The notes beneath the pieces were generated by a model. The model saw only the letters and a list, made by a program, of their open reading frames with translations. It did no database searches and had not been told where the DNA came from. This document shows, one piece after another, positions 35,580 through 45,158 of a stretch of DNA of 64,000 nt. Both the position numbers and the translations under genes were made by a program. The stretch spans positions 1-64,000 of the forward strand of contig NZ_QGTQ01000037.1 in the NCBI RefSeq assembly GCF_003182255.1, read 5' to 3'. This stretch comes from Paenibacillus cellulosilyticus. GTDB taxonomy: Bacteria > Bacillota > Bacilli > Paenibacillales > Paenibacillaceae. Position 1 is the first letter of the stretch; the number at the start of each line of letters is the position of its first letter.

Positions 35580-37424
35580 ATGTGTGGAATTACCGGTTGG
35601 ATTGATTGGAGCCGTGATCTGACACAATTCAGCGAACAGCTCGAACGGATGACGGAAACGTTGGCCCCTCGCGGCCCGGATGCGTCAGGCACATGGATTT
35701 CGTCACATTGCGGTTTAGGGCATCGCCGGCTGTCTGTCATTGATCCGGAGAATGGGGCGCAGCCAATGATTCGCCATGAGGGCGAGCGGACGTGCGTCGT
35801 CGTTTATAACGGAGAGCTGTACAATGCACTGGAACTGCGGGCGGAGCTGGAGAGCAGAGGAAGAACGTTCACGACAAACTGCGATACGGAAGTGCTGCTC
35901 GTCGCTTATATGGAGTGGGGCAAATCGTGCATAGAGCGTTTCAATGGCATCTTCGCCTTTGCGATCTGGGATTCGGCGGAGCAGCATCTGTTCCTAGCAC
36001 GCGACAGGCTGGGTGTAAAGCCGCTGTTCTACAGCGAAGGCGAAGGCAAGTTCATGTTTGGCTCTGAGCCCAAAGCGATTCTAGCGCATGACGAAGTGCC
36101 TGCGCGGGTTGGAGCAGAAGGATTGGCTGAGATATTCATCGTTGGGCCGGCACGCACGCCGGGGCATGGCGTCTATAAGAACCTCCGCGAGCTGCGGCCA
36201 GGACAATGTATGACCGTACGGCGTGAAGGCAATGCCATTCGCACCTATTGGAAGCTGGAAAGCCGTCCACATACGGACGACGTCGATGCAACGGCAGCTC
36301 GTGTTGGGGAGCTCCTGCGGGATACAGTGGAACGCCAACTCATCTCTGACGTGCCGGTATGTACACTGCTTTCTGGCGGTCTTGACTCGAGCGCGCTCAC
36401 ATCGCTTGCGGTCCGCTATTATCAAGGCACAGGCCAAGGCAATATTCATACGTATTCCGTCGACTATGTCGACAACGACAAGCATTTCAAGGCGCACGCC
36501 TTCCAACCGAATGCGGATGCACCTTGGATCAAACGAATGAACGAGTATTTAGGTACGATTCATCACAACGTTCAATTCGATACACCAGAGCTGGTCGACG
36601 CCCTGCGTGCGGCTACGCTGGCGCGCGACTTGCCGGGTATGGCGGACGTCGATGCTTCGCTGCTGCTGTTCTGCCGGGAAATTAAAAAAGGGGCGACCGT
36701 GGCGCTGTCCGGTGAAGCGGCAGACGAAATCTTCGGCGGCTACCCGTGGTTCCATCGGGAAGAAGCGTTGAACGCTAACACATTCCCATGGTCGCTAGCT
36801 ACTGGGATGCGTGCCGATCTGCTCAATCCAGAGGTTGCTGACTGGCTGAAGCCGCAGCAATACTTGGCAGACCGTTATGAAGATGCGCTTGCCGAGGTCC
36901 CTCATCTGGAAGGCGAAGACGCTGCTGCACAGCGGATGCGCATCATGTCCTATTTGAACATTACACGTTTCATGCCGACACTGCTCGACCGGAAAGATCG
37001 GATGAGTATGGCCGTTGGTCTTGAGGTACGCGTTCCTTATTGCGATCATCGCCTGGTTGACTATGTATTCAACATTCCTTGGGAGACGAAGACGTCGGGC
37101 GCCCGCGAGAAAGGCATACTTCGCAAATCGTTGACCGGCGTTCTGCCTGACGACGTCCTATGGCGGAAGAAGAGCCCTTATCCGAAGACACATAATCCGA
37201 ATTATCTCGACGCCGTACGCAGCAAGCTGTTGGAGGTGCTCGACGATCCGAGTTCGCCGCTGCTGCCGCTTATTAACGTTAACAAAGTACGTGAAATTGC
37301 CGCTTCGACCGATGCGAGCTCGAATATCCCATGGTTTGGCCAGCTGATGAGCGGTCCGCAGCTGTTCGCTTACTTGTGGCAGACAGACCTGTGGCTGCGT
37401 CAATATAACGTTTCGATCGGGTAA
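35580..37424 (+). CDS. asnB: Glutamine-hydrolysing asparagine synthetase
   Basis: This 614-residue enzyme has an N-terminal glutaminase domain with the catalytic Cys directly after the start Met (MCGITGWIDWS), LGHRRLSVID, and a C-terminal ATP-pyrophosphatase domain with LLSGGLDSSALTSLA near residue 265 and SGEAADEIFGGYPWF. It turns aspartate into asparagine using glutamine and ATP. GGAGAGAGGG precedes the ATG. B. subtilis has three such enzymes; the sporulation-linked AsnO is similar in length. Neighbourhood with sbnA/B leaves a secondary-metabolism role open. Confidence 0.9.
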   Translation: MCGITGWIDWSRDLTQFSEQLERMTETLAPRGPDASGTWISSHCGLGHRRLSVIDPENGAQPMIRHEGERTCVVVYNGELYNALELRAELESRGRTFTTNCDTEVLLVAYMEWGKSCIERFNGIFAFAIWDSAEQHLFLARDRLGVKPLFYSEGEGKFMFGSEPKAILAHDEVPARVGAEGLAEIFIVGPARTPGHGVYKNLRELRPGQCMTVRREGNAIRTYWKLESRPHTDDVDATAARVGELLRDTVERQLISDVPVCTLLSGGLDSSALTSLAVRYYQGTGQGNIHTYSVDYVDNDKHFKAHAFQPNADAPWIKRMNEYLGTIHHNVQFDTPELVDALRAATLARDLPGMADVDASLLLFCREIKKGATVALSGEAADEIFGGYPWFHREEALNANTFPWSLATGMRADLLNPEVADWLKPQQYLADRYEDALAEVPHLEGEDAAAQRMRIMSYLNITRFMPTLLDRKDRMSMAVGLEVRVPYCDHRLVDYVFNIPWETKTSGAREKGILRKSLTGVLPDDVLWRKKSPYPKTHNPNYLDAVRSKLLEVLDDPSSPLLPLINVNKVREIAASTDASSNIPWFGQLMSGPQLFAYLWQTDLWLRQYNVSIG

Positions 37425-37437
37425 TGAAGTCGAACAA

Positions 37438-37498
37438 CAAAAGGCTGGGCGAGAAGGATATGGTTCACACCATGACTCTTCTCACTCAGCCTTCTTTA
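37438..37498. terminator. Terminator between convergent asnB and rdgB
   Basis: AAGGCTG pairs with CAGCCTT and GAGAAG with CTTCTC, with an inner ATGGT/ACCAT hairpin, followed by TTCTTT on the plus strand. Confidence 0.8.
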
Positions 37499-37508
37499 CA
37501 TGAACACC

Positions 37509-38153
37509 CTATTGAAGCTTCGCCAGCAGCTCGCGCAGCGCCGCACCGCGGTGGCTGATCGCCTGCTTCTCATCGGTTGTGAGCTCCGCCATCGATCGGC
37601 CCAGCTCTGGCAGCCAGAACAGCGGGTCATAGCCGAAGCCGCCCGTTCCTCTCGCACTGGACAGAATCCGTCCTTCAACCGATCCTTCCGTATCAACGAA
37701 CGATCCGTCAGCCGGATCATACAGCGCAAGTGCACAGCGGAATTGTGCGCCTCCGAACAAATTGACACCATGCGCCTCGATTGCCGGCACATCACCCAGC
37801 GCACCAGCAAGACGGGTTAATTCGCGAAGAAGCTTCGCATTGTTGTCTGCATCCGAGGCATCTTCACCTGCATAACGAGCAGAATAGACGCCCGGCGCAC
37901 CATCCAGCGCATCTACGCACAAGCCGGAATCGTCGGCGAGAACCGGGAGCTGGAGCGCATCACCAATGATCTTCGCCTTCTTGCGGGCATTCGCTTGGAA
38001 TGTGTCGCCATCCTCAACGATCTCTGGAAGCCCTTCATAGTCGCGCAGGCTGCGGACCTCTAGGCCCAACTGGGCGAATGCATGAGCGAACTCCTTCACC
38101 TTGCCCGCATTGCCGGTAGCTACAACAACGACTTGTCCATCGGCAAATTTCAT
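37509..38153 (-). CDS. rdgB: XTP/dITP diphosphatase (RdgB/HAM1 family)
   Basis: This 214-residue house-cleaning enzyme removes noncanonical purine triphosphates. Signatures are [15 protein letters not shown] at the N terminus, [37 protein letters not shown] and [10 protein letters not shown]. Its ATG overlaps the rph stop by four bases, the same order as B. subtilis rph-ysnA. The pair presumably shares a transcript with gerM. Confidence 0.95.
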   Translation of the reverse strand: MKFADGQVVVVATGNAGKVKEFAHAFAQLGLEVRSLRDYEGLPEIVEDGDTFQANARKKAKIIGDALQLPVLADDSGLCVDALDGAPGVYSARYAGEDASDADNNAKLLRELTRLAGALGDVPAIEAHGVNLFGGAQFRCALALYDPADGSFVDTEGSVEGRILSSARGTGGFGYDPLFWLPELGRSMAELTTDEKQAISHRGAALRELLAKLQ

Positions 38154-38896
38154 GCTTTGGCTCCCCCGATCCTAGCGCCTGCTTGTCCAAGTGCGTCACG
38201 CTGCTTGTTAATCAGCTCGCCGATACCGGACTCTGCCAGCGCAAGCAGATCGTTAAGCTCTTGTCTGGAGAACGGCGACTCCTCGCCTGTGCCCTGCACC
38301 TCGACGAATTGTCCTGCCCCTGTCATGACCACGTTCATATCTACCTTCGCCGATGAATCCTCTTCATAATTCAGGTCAAGCAGCGGCGTTCCGTTAATAA
38401 CCCCTACGCTAACTGAAGCAAGATAGTCCGTAATCGGATAACGGCTGAAGTTATGTTTCTCCGACAGTTTATTGATCGCAATCGCCATCGCAATGAACGC
38501 GCCGGTAATGGAAGTCGTCCGTGTGCCGCCATCCGCTTGAATGACGTCGCAATCCAACGTAATCGTCCGTTCGCCGAGCGCCTGCAGATCAACGACCGAG
38601 CGCAGCGCACGACCGATCAGGCGTTGAATTTCCATCGTACGTCCGCCGAGCTTCCCTTTCGCCGATTCGCGCTGGTTGCGAGTTTGAGTGGCGCGCGGCA
38701 GCATCGAATATTCCGCTGTCACCCAGCCTTTGCCCTGCCCCTTCATGAAAGGCGGAACCCGCTCCTCCACCGTCGCCGTACAAATCACTTTCGTATCGCC
38801 AAACGAGATTTCTACCGAGCCTTCTGCATATTTGTTCACGCCTGTCTGAATAGAAACAGGACGCAGTTGATTTTGTTGACGTCCATCGGATCTCAT
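38150..38896 (-). CDS. rph: Ribonuclease PH
   Basis: RNase PH trims tRNA 3' ends by phosphorolysis. The 248-residue protein begins [14 protein letters not shown] and has [20 protein letters not shown], the [17 protein letters not shown] phosphate-binding block, [16 protein letters not shown] and [19 protein letters not shown]. The ATG at 38896 follows AGGAGG; a longer frame to 38995 crosses an R2 leader palindrome and is rejected. It is coupled to rdgB. Confidence 0.96.
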   Translation of the reverse strand: MRSDGRQQNQLRPVSIQTGVNKYAEGSVEISFGDTKVICTATVEERVPPFMKGQGKGWVTAEYSMLPRATQTRNQRESAKGKLGGRTMEIQRLIGRALRSVVDLQALGERTITLDCDVIQADGGTRTTSITGAFIAMAIAINKLSEKHNFSRYPITDYLASVSVGVINGTPLLDLNYEEDSSAKVDMNVVMTGAGQFVEVQGTGEESPFSRQELNDLLALAESGIGELINKQRDALGQAGARIGGAKA

Positions 38897-38920
38897 GCTT
38901 GTCCTCCTAAAAGATATCAC

Positions 38921-38962
38921 TGCCTGCAAGCAAATTGCTTGCTTCGTAAGTGTAAGTGTATG
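38921..38962 (-). repeat. Leader palindrome, family R2, upstream of rph
   Basis: On the minus strand, CTTACGAAGCAAGCAATTTG followed by CTTGCAGGCAGTGATATC leads into TTTTAGGAGG of rph. The GCAAGCAATTTGCTTGC palindrome is the same as upstream of hemC and of the small membrane protein gene at 52154. Confidence 0.7.
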
Positions 38963-39039
38963 TTCCGTAACCACCTTCCCCATTTTACCAGACACGCTTC
39001 ATAAAATCGACCTGCCACTCCGCTGCGCAGCACACAACA

Positions 39040-39080
39040 CAAGATGGCCACGCAGGAACAGCGTCCTGGAGGCCATCTTG
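39040..39080 (-). terminator. Hairpin after gerM
   Basis: CAAGATGGCC and GGCCATCTTG form a perfect 10-bp stem with a 21-base loop. It sits between gerM and rph on the minus strand with only weak T content, so read-through to rph is likely. Confidence 0.6.
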
Positions 39081-39105
39081 AATGGAATAATTTCACCGTA
39101 TGGGA

Positions 39106-40161
39106 TTAAGACTTAAGCGCGTTCACATACGTTGGACGGCTCACTGGCTCTGTCATGAGATTCGTCTCGCCGTTCAACGTAATTTGAACTTTGGAAGTGT
39201 TCGCGTTCTCCGTCACTGACAAGATGATAGCTTGCAGCATTTCATCCGGCTCTATCTGGCCTTCCATAAAGGCCTCATCCTGCAGGTTGACGGTGATCGT
39301 ATTATCTTTCGGCACGACGCTCTTCACTTGTACATCTGGCGTCATTACACCGATCAATTGGCTCTGACTGAGTGGTCCGGCGATCAGTTGATCGATTGAA
39401 GCCTTCAGCATATCATCTGTACGATTAATGAGGCGCGTAACCGGTACATAGTATGAATCACCATCCGGCGTCTCCGACGAGAAGTAGAGTGTGACCGGTA
39501 CCGATTGTCCATAATCAATGCCATCGGCTACTTCAAGGTTGATGCCAACGGAGCGATCCAGTGGACGATCAAGCGGGTATGCATGCTCTGGCATTTCGGT
39601 CAGCTTCGTTCCATCCAGCATCAGCTCTACGCCCGACACATCTGGAAGGCCCGTTAGCGTCCACGCAATCGCTTCGACGATCTTCCGTTCATCCGCTGCG
39701 TTATAGTCAGTGAACGATTGGGAGAAATCAACCGTTGCCAGCTTCTTCTCCTTCGACTCCGTATAACCATTCACTTGGGTGCCCTTCGGAATAATACCCG
39801 TAAAGCCAGCTGGCAGTTGATCCGCATAATCTCCGCCGTCAACCATCATTTCCAGCGCCTTCTGGCCAAGCTTCTCCTCACCGCCTAAGGTTGTCCGAAG
39901 TGTAACTGGCGCAAGGTAGCCATGTGAATCCAGCAGGTACACTGTCATTTGCGTTTCACCCGTTTGAAGATCGATGGTGCCCGTCTCCGTACCCGTAGTG
40001 TTCTGCTGCAGGCTGCCGCTTGCCTCGTTCTGCGTTTCGACAGGCGGCGGATCGATCTCCTTCGCTGTATTTTGCGAGAAAATTCCGCAGCCAGCTGTCA
40101 TTAGCGGCAGTGCGACAACCCCTGTCATTGCTGCTAGGCGAATCCAACGATAACGATTCAT
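39106..40161 (-). CDS. gerM: GerM-type sporulation/germination lipoprotein
   Basis: This 351-residue protein has a lipoprotein signal with lipobox LMTAGC at residue 25. After a polar linker come two GerMN domains, at about residues 75-185 (MTVYLLDSHGYLAPVT... LATVDFSQSF) and 215-330 (VTLYFSSETPDGDSYYVP... ITVNLQDEAF). GerM is needed in B. subtilis for sporulation and germination and is placed in the envelope to hold the SpoIIIA-SpoIIQ channel. The gerM-rph-rdgB order is the same as in B. subtilis. Confidence 0.92.
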   Translation of the reverse strand: MNRYRWIRLAAMTGVVALPLMTAGCGIFSQNTAKEIDPPPVETQNEASGSLQQNTTGTETGTIDLQTGETQMTVYLLDSHGYLAPVTLRTTLGGEEKLGQKALEMMVDGGDYADQLPAGFTGIIPKGTQVNGYTESKEKKLATVDFSQSFTDYNAADERKIVEAIAWTLTGLPDVSGVELMLDGTKLTEMPEHAYPLDRPLDRSVGINLEVADGIDYGQSVPVTLYFSSETPDGDSYYVPVTRLINRTDDMLKASIDQLIAGPLSQSQLIGVMTPDVQVKSVVPKDNTITVNLQDEAFMEGQIEPDEMLQAIILSVTENANTSKVQITLNGETNLMTEPVSRPTYVNALKS

Positions 40162-40353
40162 ATCCGTTTCTTCCTCCCATCATCTTCGCGCCGCGCCACG
40201 GCGTAAGTGGTTCATTGGCTCGGTTTGTAGTACTATGTATACGAGCCCTCCGCTGTTTTAGACCAGTTTTGTCCAACCAATTGGACAAAGTTTGTTGCGT
40301 CCGCGGCGGAACTCAAACATCAACCATTACGTACGCGAGGAGGCTGTTGCACG

Positions 40354-40884
40354 ATGTCTTCAACCGAGCCTTATAGACTGAACAGCCGAGCGGTCGCCGA
40401 AGCGACTAGGCAATGGCTGACGAAGCGCGGTGTCTCCATCGAGGAGATTGCAGAGCTCGCCTACTTCCTACAGAAAGATTACTTCCCAGAGCTAACGGCA
40501 GAAGCTTGCGTCTCACATGTGGAGGCCGTATTGTCCAAACGCGAGGTTCACAACGCGGTATTAACGGGCATCCAGCTTGATATGCTTGCCGAGCAGCGCA
40601 TGCTGCTTCCTCCTCTGCAGGAGATGCTGTTCCACGATGAGCCGCTGTACGGCTGTGATGAAATACTCGCGCTATCCATCGTGAACGTGTATGGCAGCAT
40701 TGGACTAACTAACTTTGGCTATATTGATAAACTGAAGCCAGGTGTTGTGAAGCGGCTTAACGAGAAGAACGGGCATGATGTGCATACGTTTCTCGACGAT
40801 CTCGTTGGCGCGATTGCCGCAGCTGCTGCAAGCCGAATTGCACATCGGATGCAAGCCGCGAAGGAAGAGGAGCATCCGGAATAA
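40354..40884 (+). CDS. Phosphatidylglycerophosphatase A family protein
   Basis: This 176-residue protein fits the YutG/PgpA family: LTKRGVSIEEIAELAYFLQ at the N terminus, and a conserved LYGCDEILALSIVNVYGSIG then LTNFGYIDKLKPG stretch, with a C-terminal helix. The family removes phosphate from phosphatidylglycerophosphate, though the Bacillus members are soluble-looking and less certain. GAGGAGG precedes the ATG. It diverges from gerM across about 190 bases. Confidence 0.85.
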   Translation: MSSTEPYRLNSRAVAEATRQWLTKRGVSIEEIAELAYFLQKDYFPELTAEACVSHVEAVLSKREVHNAVLTGIQLDMLAEQRMLLPPLQEMLFHDEPLYGCDEILALSIVNVYGSIGLTNFGYIDKLKPGVVKRLNEKNGHDVHTFLDDLVGAIAAAAASRIAHRMQAAKEEEHPE

Positions 40885-40902
40885 TTACACGTATATTACG
40901 CA

Positions 40903-40961
40903 CAAAAAAAAGGCTGTCATACAGCAGGTTATGGAGATCTAACCTGCCATATGGCAGCCTT
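40903..40961. terminator. Terminator between pgpA-type gene and the UDP-sugar operon
   Basis: AAGGCTG pairs with CAGCCTT and CAGGTTA with TAACCTG in an extended stem. The minus strand continues into a T-run of eight; the plus strand has TTCTTC. It serves two converging units. Confidence 0.85.
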
Positions 40962-40969
40962 CTTCTATT

Positions 40970-41329
40970 CTACGAATCAATGGACCGTGCGCTGCTGTTC
41001 TGAACATGGGAGCTGATCGCAGCATCTTTGTCCGCTTTCCTAGCCGCTGCCTTCCGGTTAATCATAATATTGCGGAAGTAGACGAACACGCTCGGCAGTT
41101 GACCAAGCAGAAATACCGGGTCCTTACGATAAATGGCGTATGCGGACAGTATGGCGCTGCCTACTATGCTGTACACCCAGAAAGACAGTGGTATGACCGT
41201 TTGCTTAGCCTTCTCGCTAGCCAGCCATTGAGTAACGAAACGCAGCGAGAACATGATTTGCCCGGCGAACCCGAACACAACCCAGCATATCTCGCTCAAC
41301 GACAGGCTGCCGAATATATAGCTTCTCAT
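40970..41329 (-). CDS. Small membrane protein with LAB_N (lipid A synthesis N-terminal) domain
   Basis: The 119-residue protein has three hydrophobic segments and the LAB_N pattern GFAGQIMFSLRFVTQWLASEK...SFWVYSIVGSAILSAYAIY...DPVFLLGQ. In Gram-negative bacteria this small domain accompanies glycosyltransferases that work on lipid-linked sugars. Here the ATG immediately follows the glycosyltransferase stop (TAGATG). It may help flip or position the undecaprenyl-linked product. The charged C-terminal 25 residues are cytoplasmic-looking. Confidence 0.85.
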   Translation of the reverse strand: MRSYIFGSLSLSEICWVVFGFAGQIMFSLRFVTQWLASEKAKQTVIPLSFWVYSIVGSAILSAYAIYRKDPVFLLGQLPSVFVYFRNIMINRKAAARKADKDAAISSHVQNSSARSIDS

Positions 41330-42037
41330 CTACTGGCCTCTAACTTGGTAGCGAATCACCCGTTTTCTAAGCCAGCCAATGACAATCGCATCCATCAGCC
41401 CGACGAATGCACGATTGAATACGCCGTATTTGGACACCCCGTGCTGCCGTTCACGGTGCGATACCGCTACTTCAATCACTTTAAAGCCGTTGATCTTCGC
41501 AAGCGTCGGCAGGAAGCGATGCATCCCTTCGTACAAGTAATAGCTCTCCGCTACTTCGCGTTTCATCAGCTTCATCGGGCAGCCCGTATCGTAGATTTGA
41601 TCGCCAGTGAGCCAGTTGCGAACCCCGTTGCCTACGCGAGAAGATACCTTCTTCACCAGCGTATCTTGACGTTTCACTCGTTTGCCGTTGACGAAATCCA
41701 TCTGCGGGATGTATGGCATCAACTTAAAAATATCGCGCGGATCTGTTTGTAAATCCGCATCTATGAGCGCTATCAACTCGCCTTTGGCATGTTTAAGGCC
41801 CGCATAAATCGCGGCCGTCTGCCCGCAGTTGGAGACGAAATGAACAACCTGAACAGCCGGATCCTCTACTGCAAGTTCATTCAGAATGCTGGCACTGCGA
41901 TCCTTGCTCCCATCATTAACGAGCACGATCTCATAGCTCTCTACCCGGTTCTTCACCGCATTTGTAATGGCCTCATGCAATAGTCGAATGTTCTCTTCTT
42001 CATTATAAATCGGCGCTACAATTGACAGCTTCACCAT
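41330..42037 (-). CDS. GT2 glycosyltransferase, DPM1/polyprenyl-phosphate type
   Basis: This 235-residue family 2 transferase has LSIVAPIYNEEENIRLL at the N terminus, EIVLVNDGSKDRS, the DxD-like IALIDADLQTDP, and the RERQHGVSKYG block typical of dolichyl/polyprenyl-phosphate sugar transferases. It lacks the C-terminal membrane segments of GtrB or ArnC and may rely on the LAB_N partner. It overlaps the epimerase by seven bases. The donor is probably the uronic acid or its epimer made by the two upstream genes. Confidence 0.88.
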   Translation of the reverse strand: MVKLSIVAPIYNEEENIRLLHEAITNAVKNRVESYEIVLVNDGSKDRSASILNELAVEDPAVQVVHFVSNCGQTAAIYAGLKHAKGELIALIDADLQTDPRDIFKLMPYIPQMDFVNGKRVKRQDTLVKKVSSRVGNGVRNWLTGDQIYDTGCPMKLMKREVAESYYLYEGMHRFLPTLAKINGFKVIEVAVSHRERQHGVSKYGVFNRAFVGLMDAIVIGWLRKRVIRYQVRGQ

Positions 42038-43065
42038 TTACGTTCACCCCTGTACCAAGTCACGAATCTTGCTATTCCTTCTTCAAAATCGGTCTTCGGA
42101 TCGTATCCGAACAAACGATTCGCTTTTGTTACATCTGCATAAGTCTGTTCCACATCCCCTGGCTGATCTGGCATCCATCGTATGTTCGCACTGCGGCCGG
42201 AGCACCTCTCCAGCGTCTGCACGAGCTCGATTAACGTAACGGTATGATGGGTTCCTAAATTGATGATCTCGTATACACGTTCTTCGGTCTCGATGTAATG
42301 AAGCGCGCCAAGCATGCCCTGAATAATATCATCAATATGCGTATAATCGCGTCTCGACGATCCGTCGCCATACAACGTCAACTCGTCGCCGTTGTCCAGC
42401 ATTCTCATAAATTTATGAATGGCAAGATCGGGACGCTGCCGCTCTCCATACACCGTGAAGAAACGCAGCATGATCGTATCGATTCCGAATAAATGGAAAT
42501 ACGTATGTCCCATAACCTCGCACGATTTCTTCGTTGCTGCATAAGGCGAAATCATGCGGTCCACGACATCAAGCTCAGAGAAAGGCAGCTTCTTCTGGTT
42601 GCCGTAGACCGAGGAGCTAGAAGCACACAGCCATTTGCGAACGTTATGTCTGCGCATCGCCTCGAGCATATGCATCGTGCCCTTCACATTCACTTCTTCA
42701 TACAACATCGGGTCCTCAATCGAAGGTCTTACACCCGCCATGGCGGCCAAGTGAATGACGACATCGATTGATTCGCTCGCAAATACCGCATTAACGGAAG
42801 CTCGATCACGAATATCTGCGACCACCAGTTTATAGTTATCACGATTCACGATACTTGGAAGCTGCTGAAGATCTGTTTGTTTATCTGTAAAAGAAAGCGA
42901 TTCGGTCGAACCCGTACTGTTCAGCACGTTACCGATCTTTATTCTGTAATCATAGACATCATTGAAACTATCAATACATAGGACGCGATGGCCAAGGCGC
43001 AGCAATCGCTCGCACAAATGGGAACCGATAAAGCCCGCTCCCCCCGTTACACAATACGTTGTCAT
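42031..43065 (-). CDS. NAD-dependent UDP-sugar epimerase
   Basis: The 344-residue short-chain-type epimerase has TGGAGFIGSHLCERLL at the N terminus, SSSSVYGNQ, the catalytic YAATKKSCE, and FTVYGERQRPDLAIHKF in the substrate region. The closest well-known relatives are UDP-glucuronate 4-epimerases, which fits the neighbouring UDP-glucose dehydrogenase. It overlaps the dehydrogenase stop by four bases (ATGA). Confidence 0.88.
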   Translation of the reverse strand: MTTYCVTGGAGFIGSHLCERLLRLGHRVLCIDSFNDVYDYRIKIGNVLNSTGSTESLSFTDKQTDLQQLPSIVNRDNYKLVVADIRDRASVNAVFASESIDVVIHLAAMAGVRPSIEDPMLYEEVNVKGTMHMLEAMRRHNVRKWLCASSSSVYGNQKKLPFSELDVVDRMISPYAATKKSCEVMGHTYFHLFGIDTIMLRFFTVYGERQRPDLAIHKFMRMLDNGDELTLYGDGSSRRDYTHIDDIIQGMLGALHYIETEERVYEIINLGTHHTVTLIELVQTLERCSGRSANIRWMPDQPGDVEQTYADVTKANRLFGYDPKTDFEEGIARFVTWYRGERKW

Positions 43066-44432
43066 TTGGCCTCCTGCAGCGAATACACTTTAGGCTCCGA
43101 ATAGGTGCCAACGCCATAGTAAGAAAATAGCTGCTGGACGTCTGTATTCATTGCGAACATATTTCTTAAATCAAACATCGCGCGATTGCCTCGCATATTA
43201 CTTGCTATTGCTGCCAGGTCTACATTCCGGAACTGTGCCCATTCCGTCATCAGTACAATCGCATCTGCGTTCGCTGCGCTTTCGGCCTCACTGTCGCAAT
43301 AATGAATGGCTCCGTTCAATTCCGACCACAGCCGCCTTGCCTGCCTCATCCCTTGCGGGCAGTATACCTTGACGGTGGCACCAAGATCGACCAAGCCTTG
43401 AATGATGTCGCGGCTCGGAGCGTCGCGAATATCGTCCGTGTCCGGCTTGAATGACAAGCCCCATACAGCGACCGTTCTGCCCCTCAGCTTCCCATTGAAC
43501 GATAACCTACTTGCAATCTTCGTGATCATCTTCTGCTTCTGCTTCTTATTTGCTTGGATGGCTGCCTGCACAACAAGCAAATCCTCACCGTTTCGTTTGC
43601 CTATATCAACAACGGCCTCTGTATCTTTCGGAAAGCAGCTTCCGCCATAACCTGGTCCAGCCTGGAGAAAATGGGGTGAAATCCGACTGTCGAGCCCCAT
43701 CCCTTCTGCAATGTCATCAATGTTGGCACCTACCTTCTCAGCTAATAGCGCAAGCTCATTGATGAATGAAATTTTGACGGCCAGGAATGAATTCGCTGCA
43801 TATTTGACCATCTCAGCTGTCTCCGCGTTCGTGTATAAAACCGGCACTTTGCGCTCAATCTGAGTAGCATAGATACGCTGCAGCATTTGCTTAGCAGCAT
43901 CAGAATTCGTCCCGATGACAATTCTAGATGGAGACAACGCGTCACTAACCGCCTGCCCCTGCCGAAGAAACTCTGGGTTGGAAGCAACGTCCACTCGGAA
44001 GGAAGCACCGGACGCTTGGAGCGCTCCATTGAGCTGCTCTGCAATGCGGCTGCTTGAACCGATGGGCAGCGTTGATTTGCACACGACCACCTTATAGCCG
44101 TTCAAATGATTGCTGATCGTCTGCACAACGCTCCGTACATAAGACAGATCGGCGCTGCCATCCTTCTTCGAAGGAGTTCCTACCGCTATGAAGATCACAT
44201 CGCTTGTTTGCACAACCTGCTGGGCATTTGATGTGAACGACAATGTACCGCTCTCGATGCCACGCTGGATCAGCTGCTCCAAGCCTGGTTCGTAGATCGG
44301 GGATATGCCAGCGGCTAATTGTTTTATTTTATGCTCGTCTACATCCATACATGTAACATTGAACCCATAACTTGAAAGAACAGCGCCATGGACTAGTCCG
44401 ACATACCCGGTCCCCATAATGCCAATGTTCAT
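43062..44432 (-). CDS. UDP-glucose/GDP-mannose dehydrogenase family protein
   Basis: This 456-residue enzyme has the Rossmann start MNIGIMGTGYVGLVHGAVLS, VGTPSKKDGSADLSYV, the catalytic Cys in GPGYGGSCFPKDTEA, and WGLSFKPDTDDIRDAP. It oxidises UDP-glucose to UDP-glucuronate. ATG 44432 is five bases from GGGGTGG. It heads the four-gene operon. The length and motifs match TuaD/Ugd, but no teichuronic acid genes are adjacent. Confidence 0.92.
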   Translation of the reverse strand: MNIGIMGTGYVGLVHGAVLSSYGFNVTCMDVDEHKIKQLAAGISPIYEPGLEQLIQRGIESGTLSFTSNAQQVVQTSDVIFIAVGTPSKKDGSADLSYVRSVVQTISNHLNGYKVVVCKSTLPIGSSSRIAEQLNGALQASGASFRVDVASNPEFLRQGQAVSDALSPSRIVIGTNSDAAKQMLQRIYATQIERKVPVLYTNAETAEMVKYAANSFLAVKISFINELALLAEKVGANIDDIAEGMGLDSRISPHFLQAGPGYGGSCFPKDTEAVVDIGKRNGEDLLVVQAAIQANKKQKQKMITKIASRLSFNGKLRGRTVAVWGLSFKPDTDDIRDAPSRDIIQGLVDLGATVKVYCPQGMRQARRLWSELNGAIHYCDSEAESAANADAIVLMTEWAQFRNVDLAAIASNMRGNRAMFDLRNMFAMNTDVQQLFSYYGVGTYSEPKVYSLQEAK

Positions 44433-44602
44433 TTGTTCCACCCCGTTGTCATATGCAAATCGTCTTAACTTGAAAGTTTTAACGAATAAATATATTTAGT
44501 TTAGTAACCTAAGTATATTTTCATCTATAATAATAATGAACATTTGGGCACAATTCAAGTATTATTAACAATATACATTTGCCATTATAGACAGGAGAAT
44601 CT

Positions 44603-45052
44603 ATGGAAAAGAATGATACGATTCAAGAGCTGCACGACGCATTTTTGCGCTTCTCCAAGGCCGAATGGCGGCAGCAGCCGGTTAGAGGATACAAGCGTAG
44701 TGAGCTGCGTGTACTGTTCTGCGTCATGGAAGGCATGAAGGATGGAAGACACGGTGTAAAGCTGTCGGAAATTAGCAAGCGGTTGATGGTAACTCCACCG
44801 TCCGTTACCCAGCTGATGAAGACATTAATCGAGGATCAGCTTGTCGAGCGTACAATCGATCCTGAGGATAAACGATCCTTCGATCTCGTGCTGACGCCGA
44901 AGGGGATGCAAATTGCACAAGAAGCAGACGAGCATTTCAAGCAGTCCCTAGGAGGCTTAGTCGAGCATCTGGGTGAAGAGCAAAGCCAACAATTGGCTGA
45001 CCTGTTGACGAAAGCTTTTTATTATTACGCCGATCGCAGCCGCAACCTATAA
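44603..45052 (+). CDS. MarR-family transcriptional regulator
   Basis: This 149-residue regulator has the winged helix core (LSEISKRLMVTPPSVTQLMK, then LIEDQLVERTIDPEDKRSFD and LVLTPKG). It diverges from the UDP-sugar operon. The 160-base spacer holds an imperfect palindrome around TTTAGTAACCTAAG (44496-44512) that could be its operator. GACAGGAG precedes the ATG. The ligand is unknown. Confidence 0.9.
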   Translation: MEKNDTIQELHDAFLRFSKAEWRQQPVRGYKRSELRVLFCVMEGMKDGRHGVKLSEISKRLMVTPPSVTQLMKTLIEDQLVERTIDPEDKRSFDLVLTPKGMQIAQEADEHFKQSLGGLVEHLGEEQSQQLADLLTKAFYYYADRSRNL

Positions 45053-45085
45053 AGAAATCCATAATCAGAGCAGATGCTCGTAGGT

Positions 45086-45135
45086 AAAAAACGCCTGGCT
45101 TCTCATCATTTGGTGAGGAACGCGGGCGTTTTATT
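45086..45135. terminator. Terminator between marR and the MBL hydrolase gene
   Basis: AAAAACGCC pairs with GGCGTTTT and CTCA with TGAG around an inner loop; TTTTATTGTTT follows on the plus strand and TTTTTT on the minus. Both converging genes can use it. Confidence 0.8.
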
Positions 45136-45158
45136 GTTTGTTAGTCGTGCGTTTGATG

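Noticed and set aside
35580-37424. asnB as a tailoring enzyme of the diaminopropionate operon
   Set aside because: A strong terminator and an opposing gene separate it from sbnB, and the sequence is that of an ordinary asparagine synthetase. I keep the link open but unclaimed.
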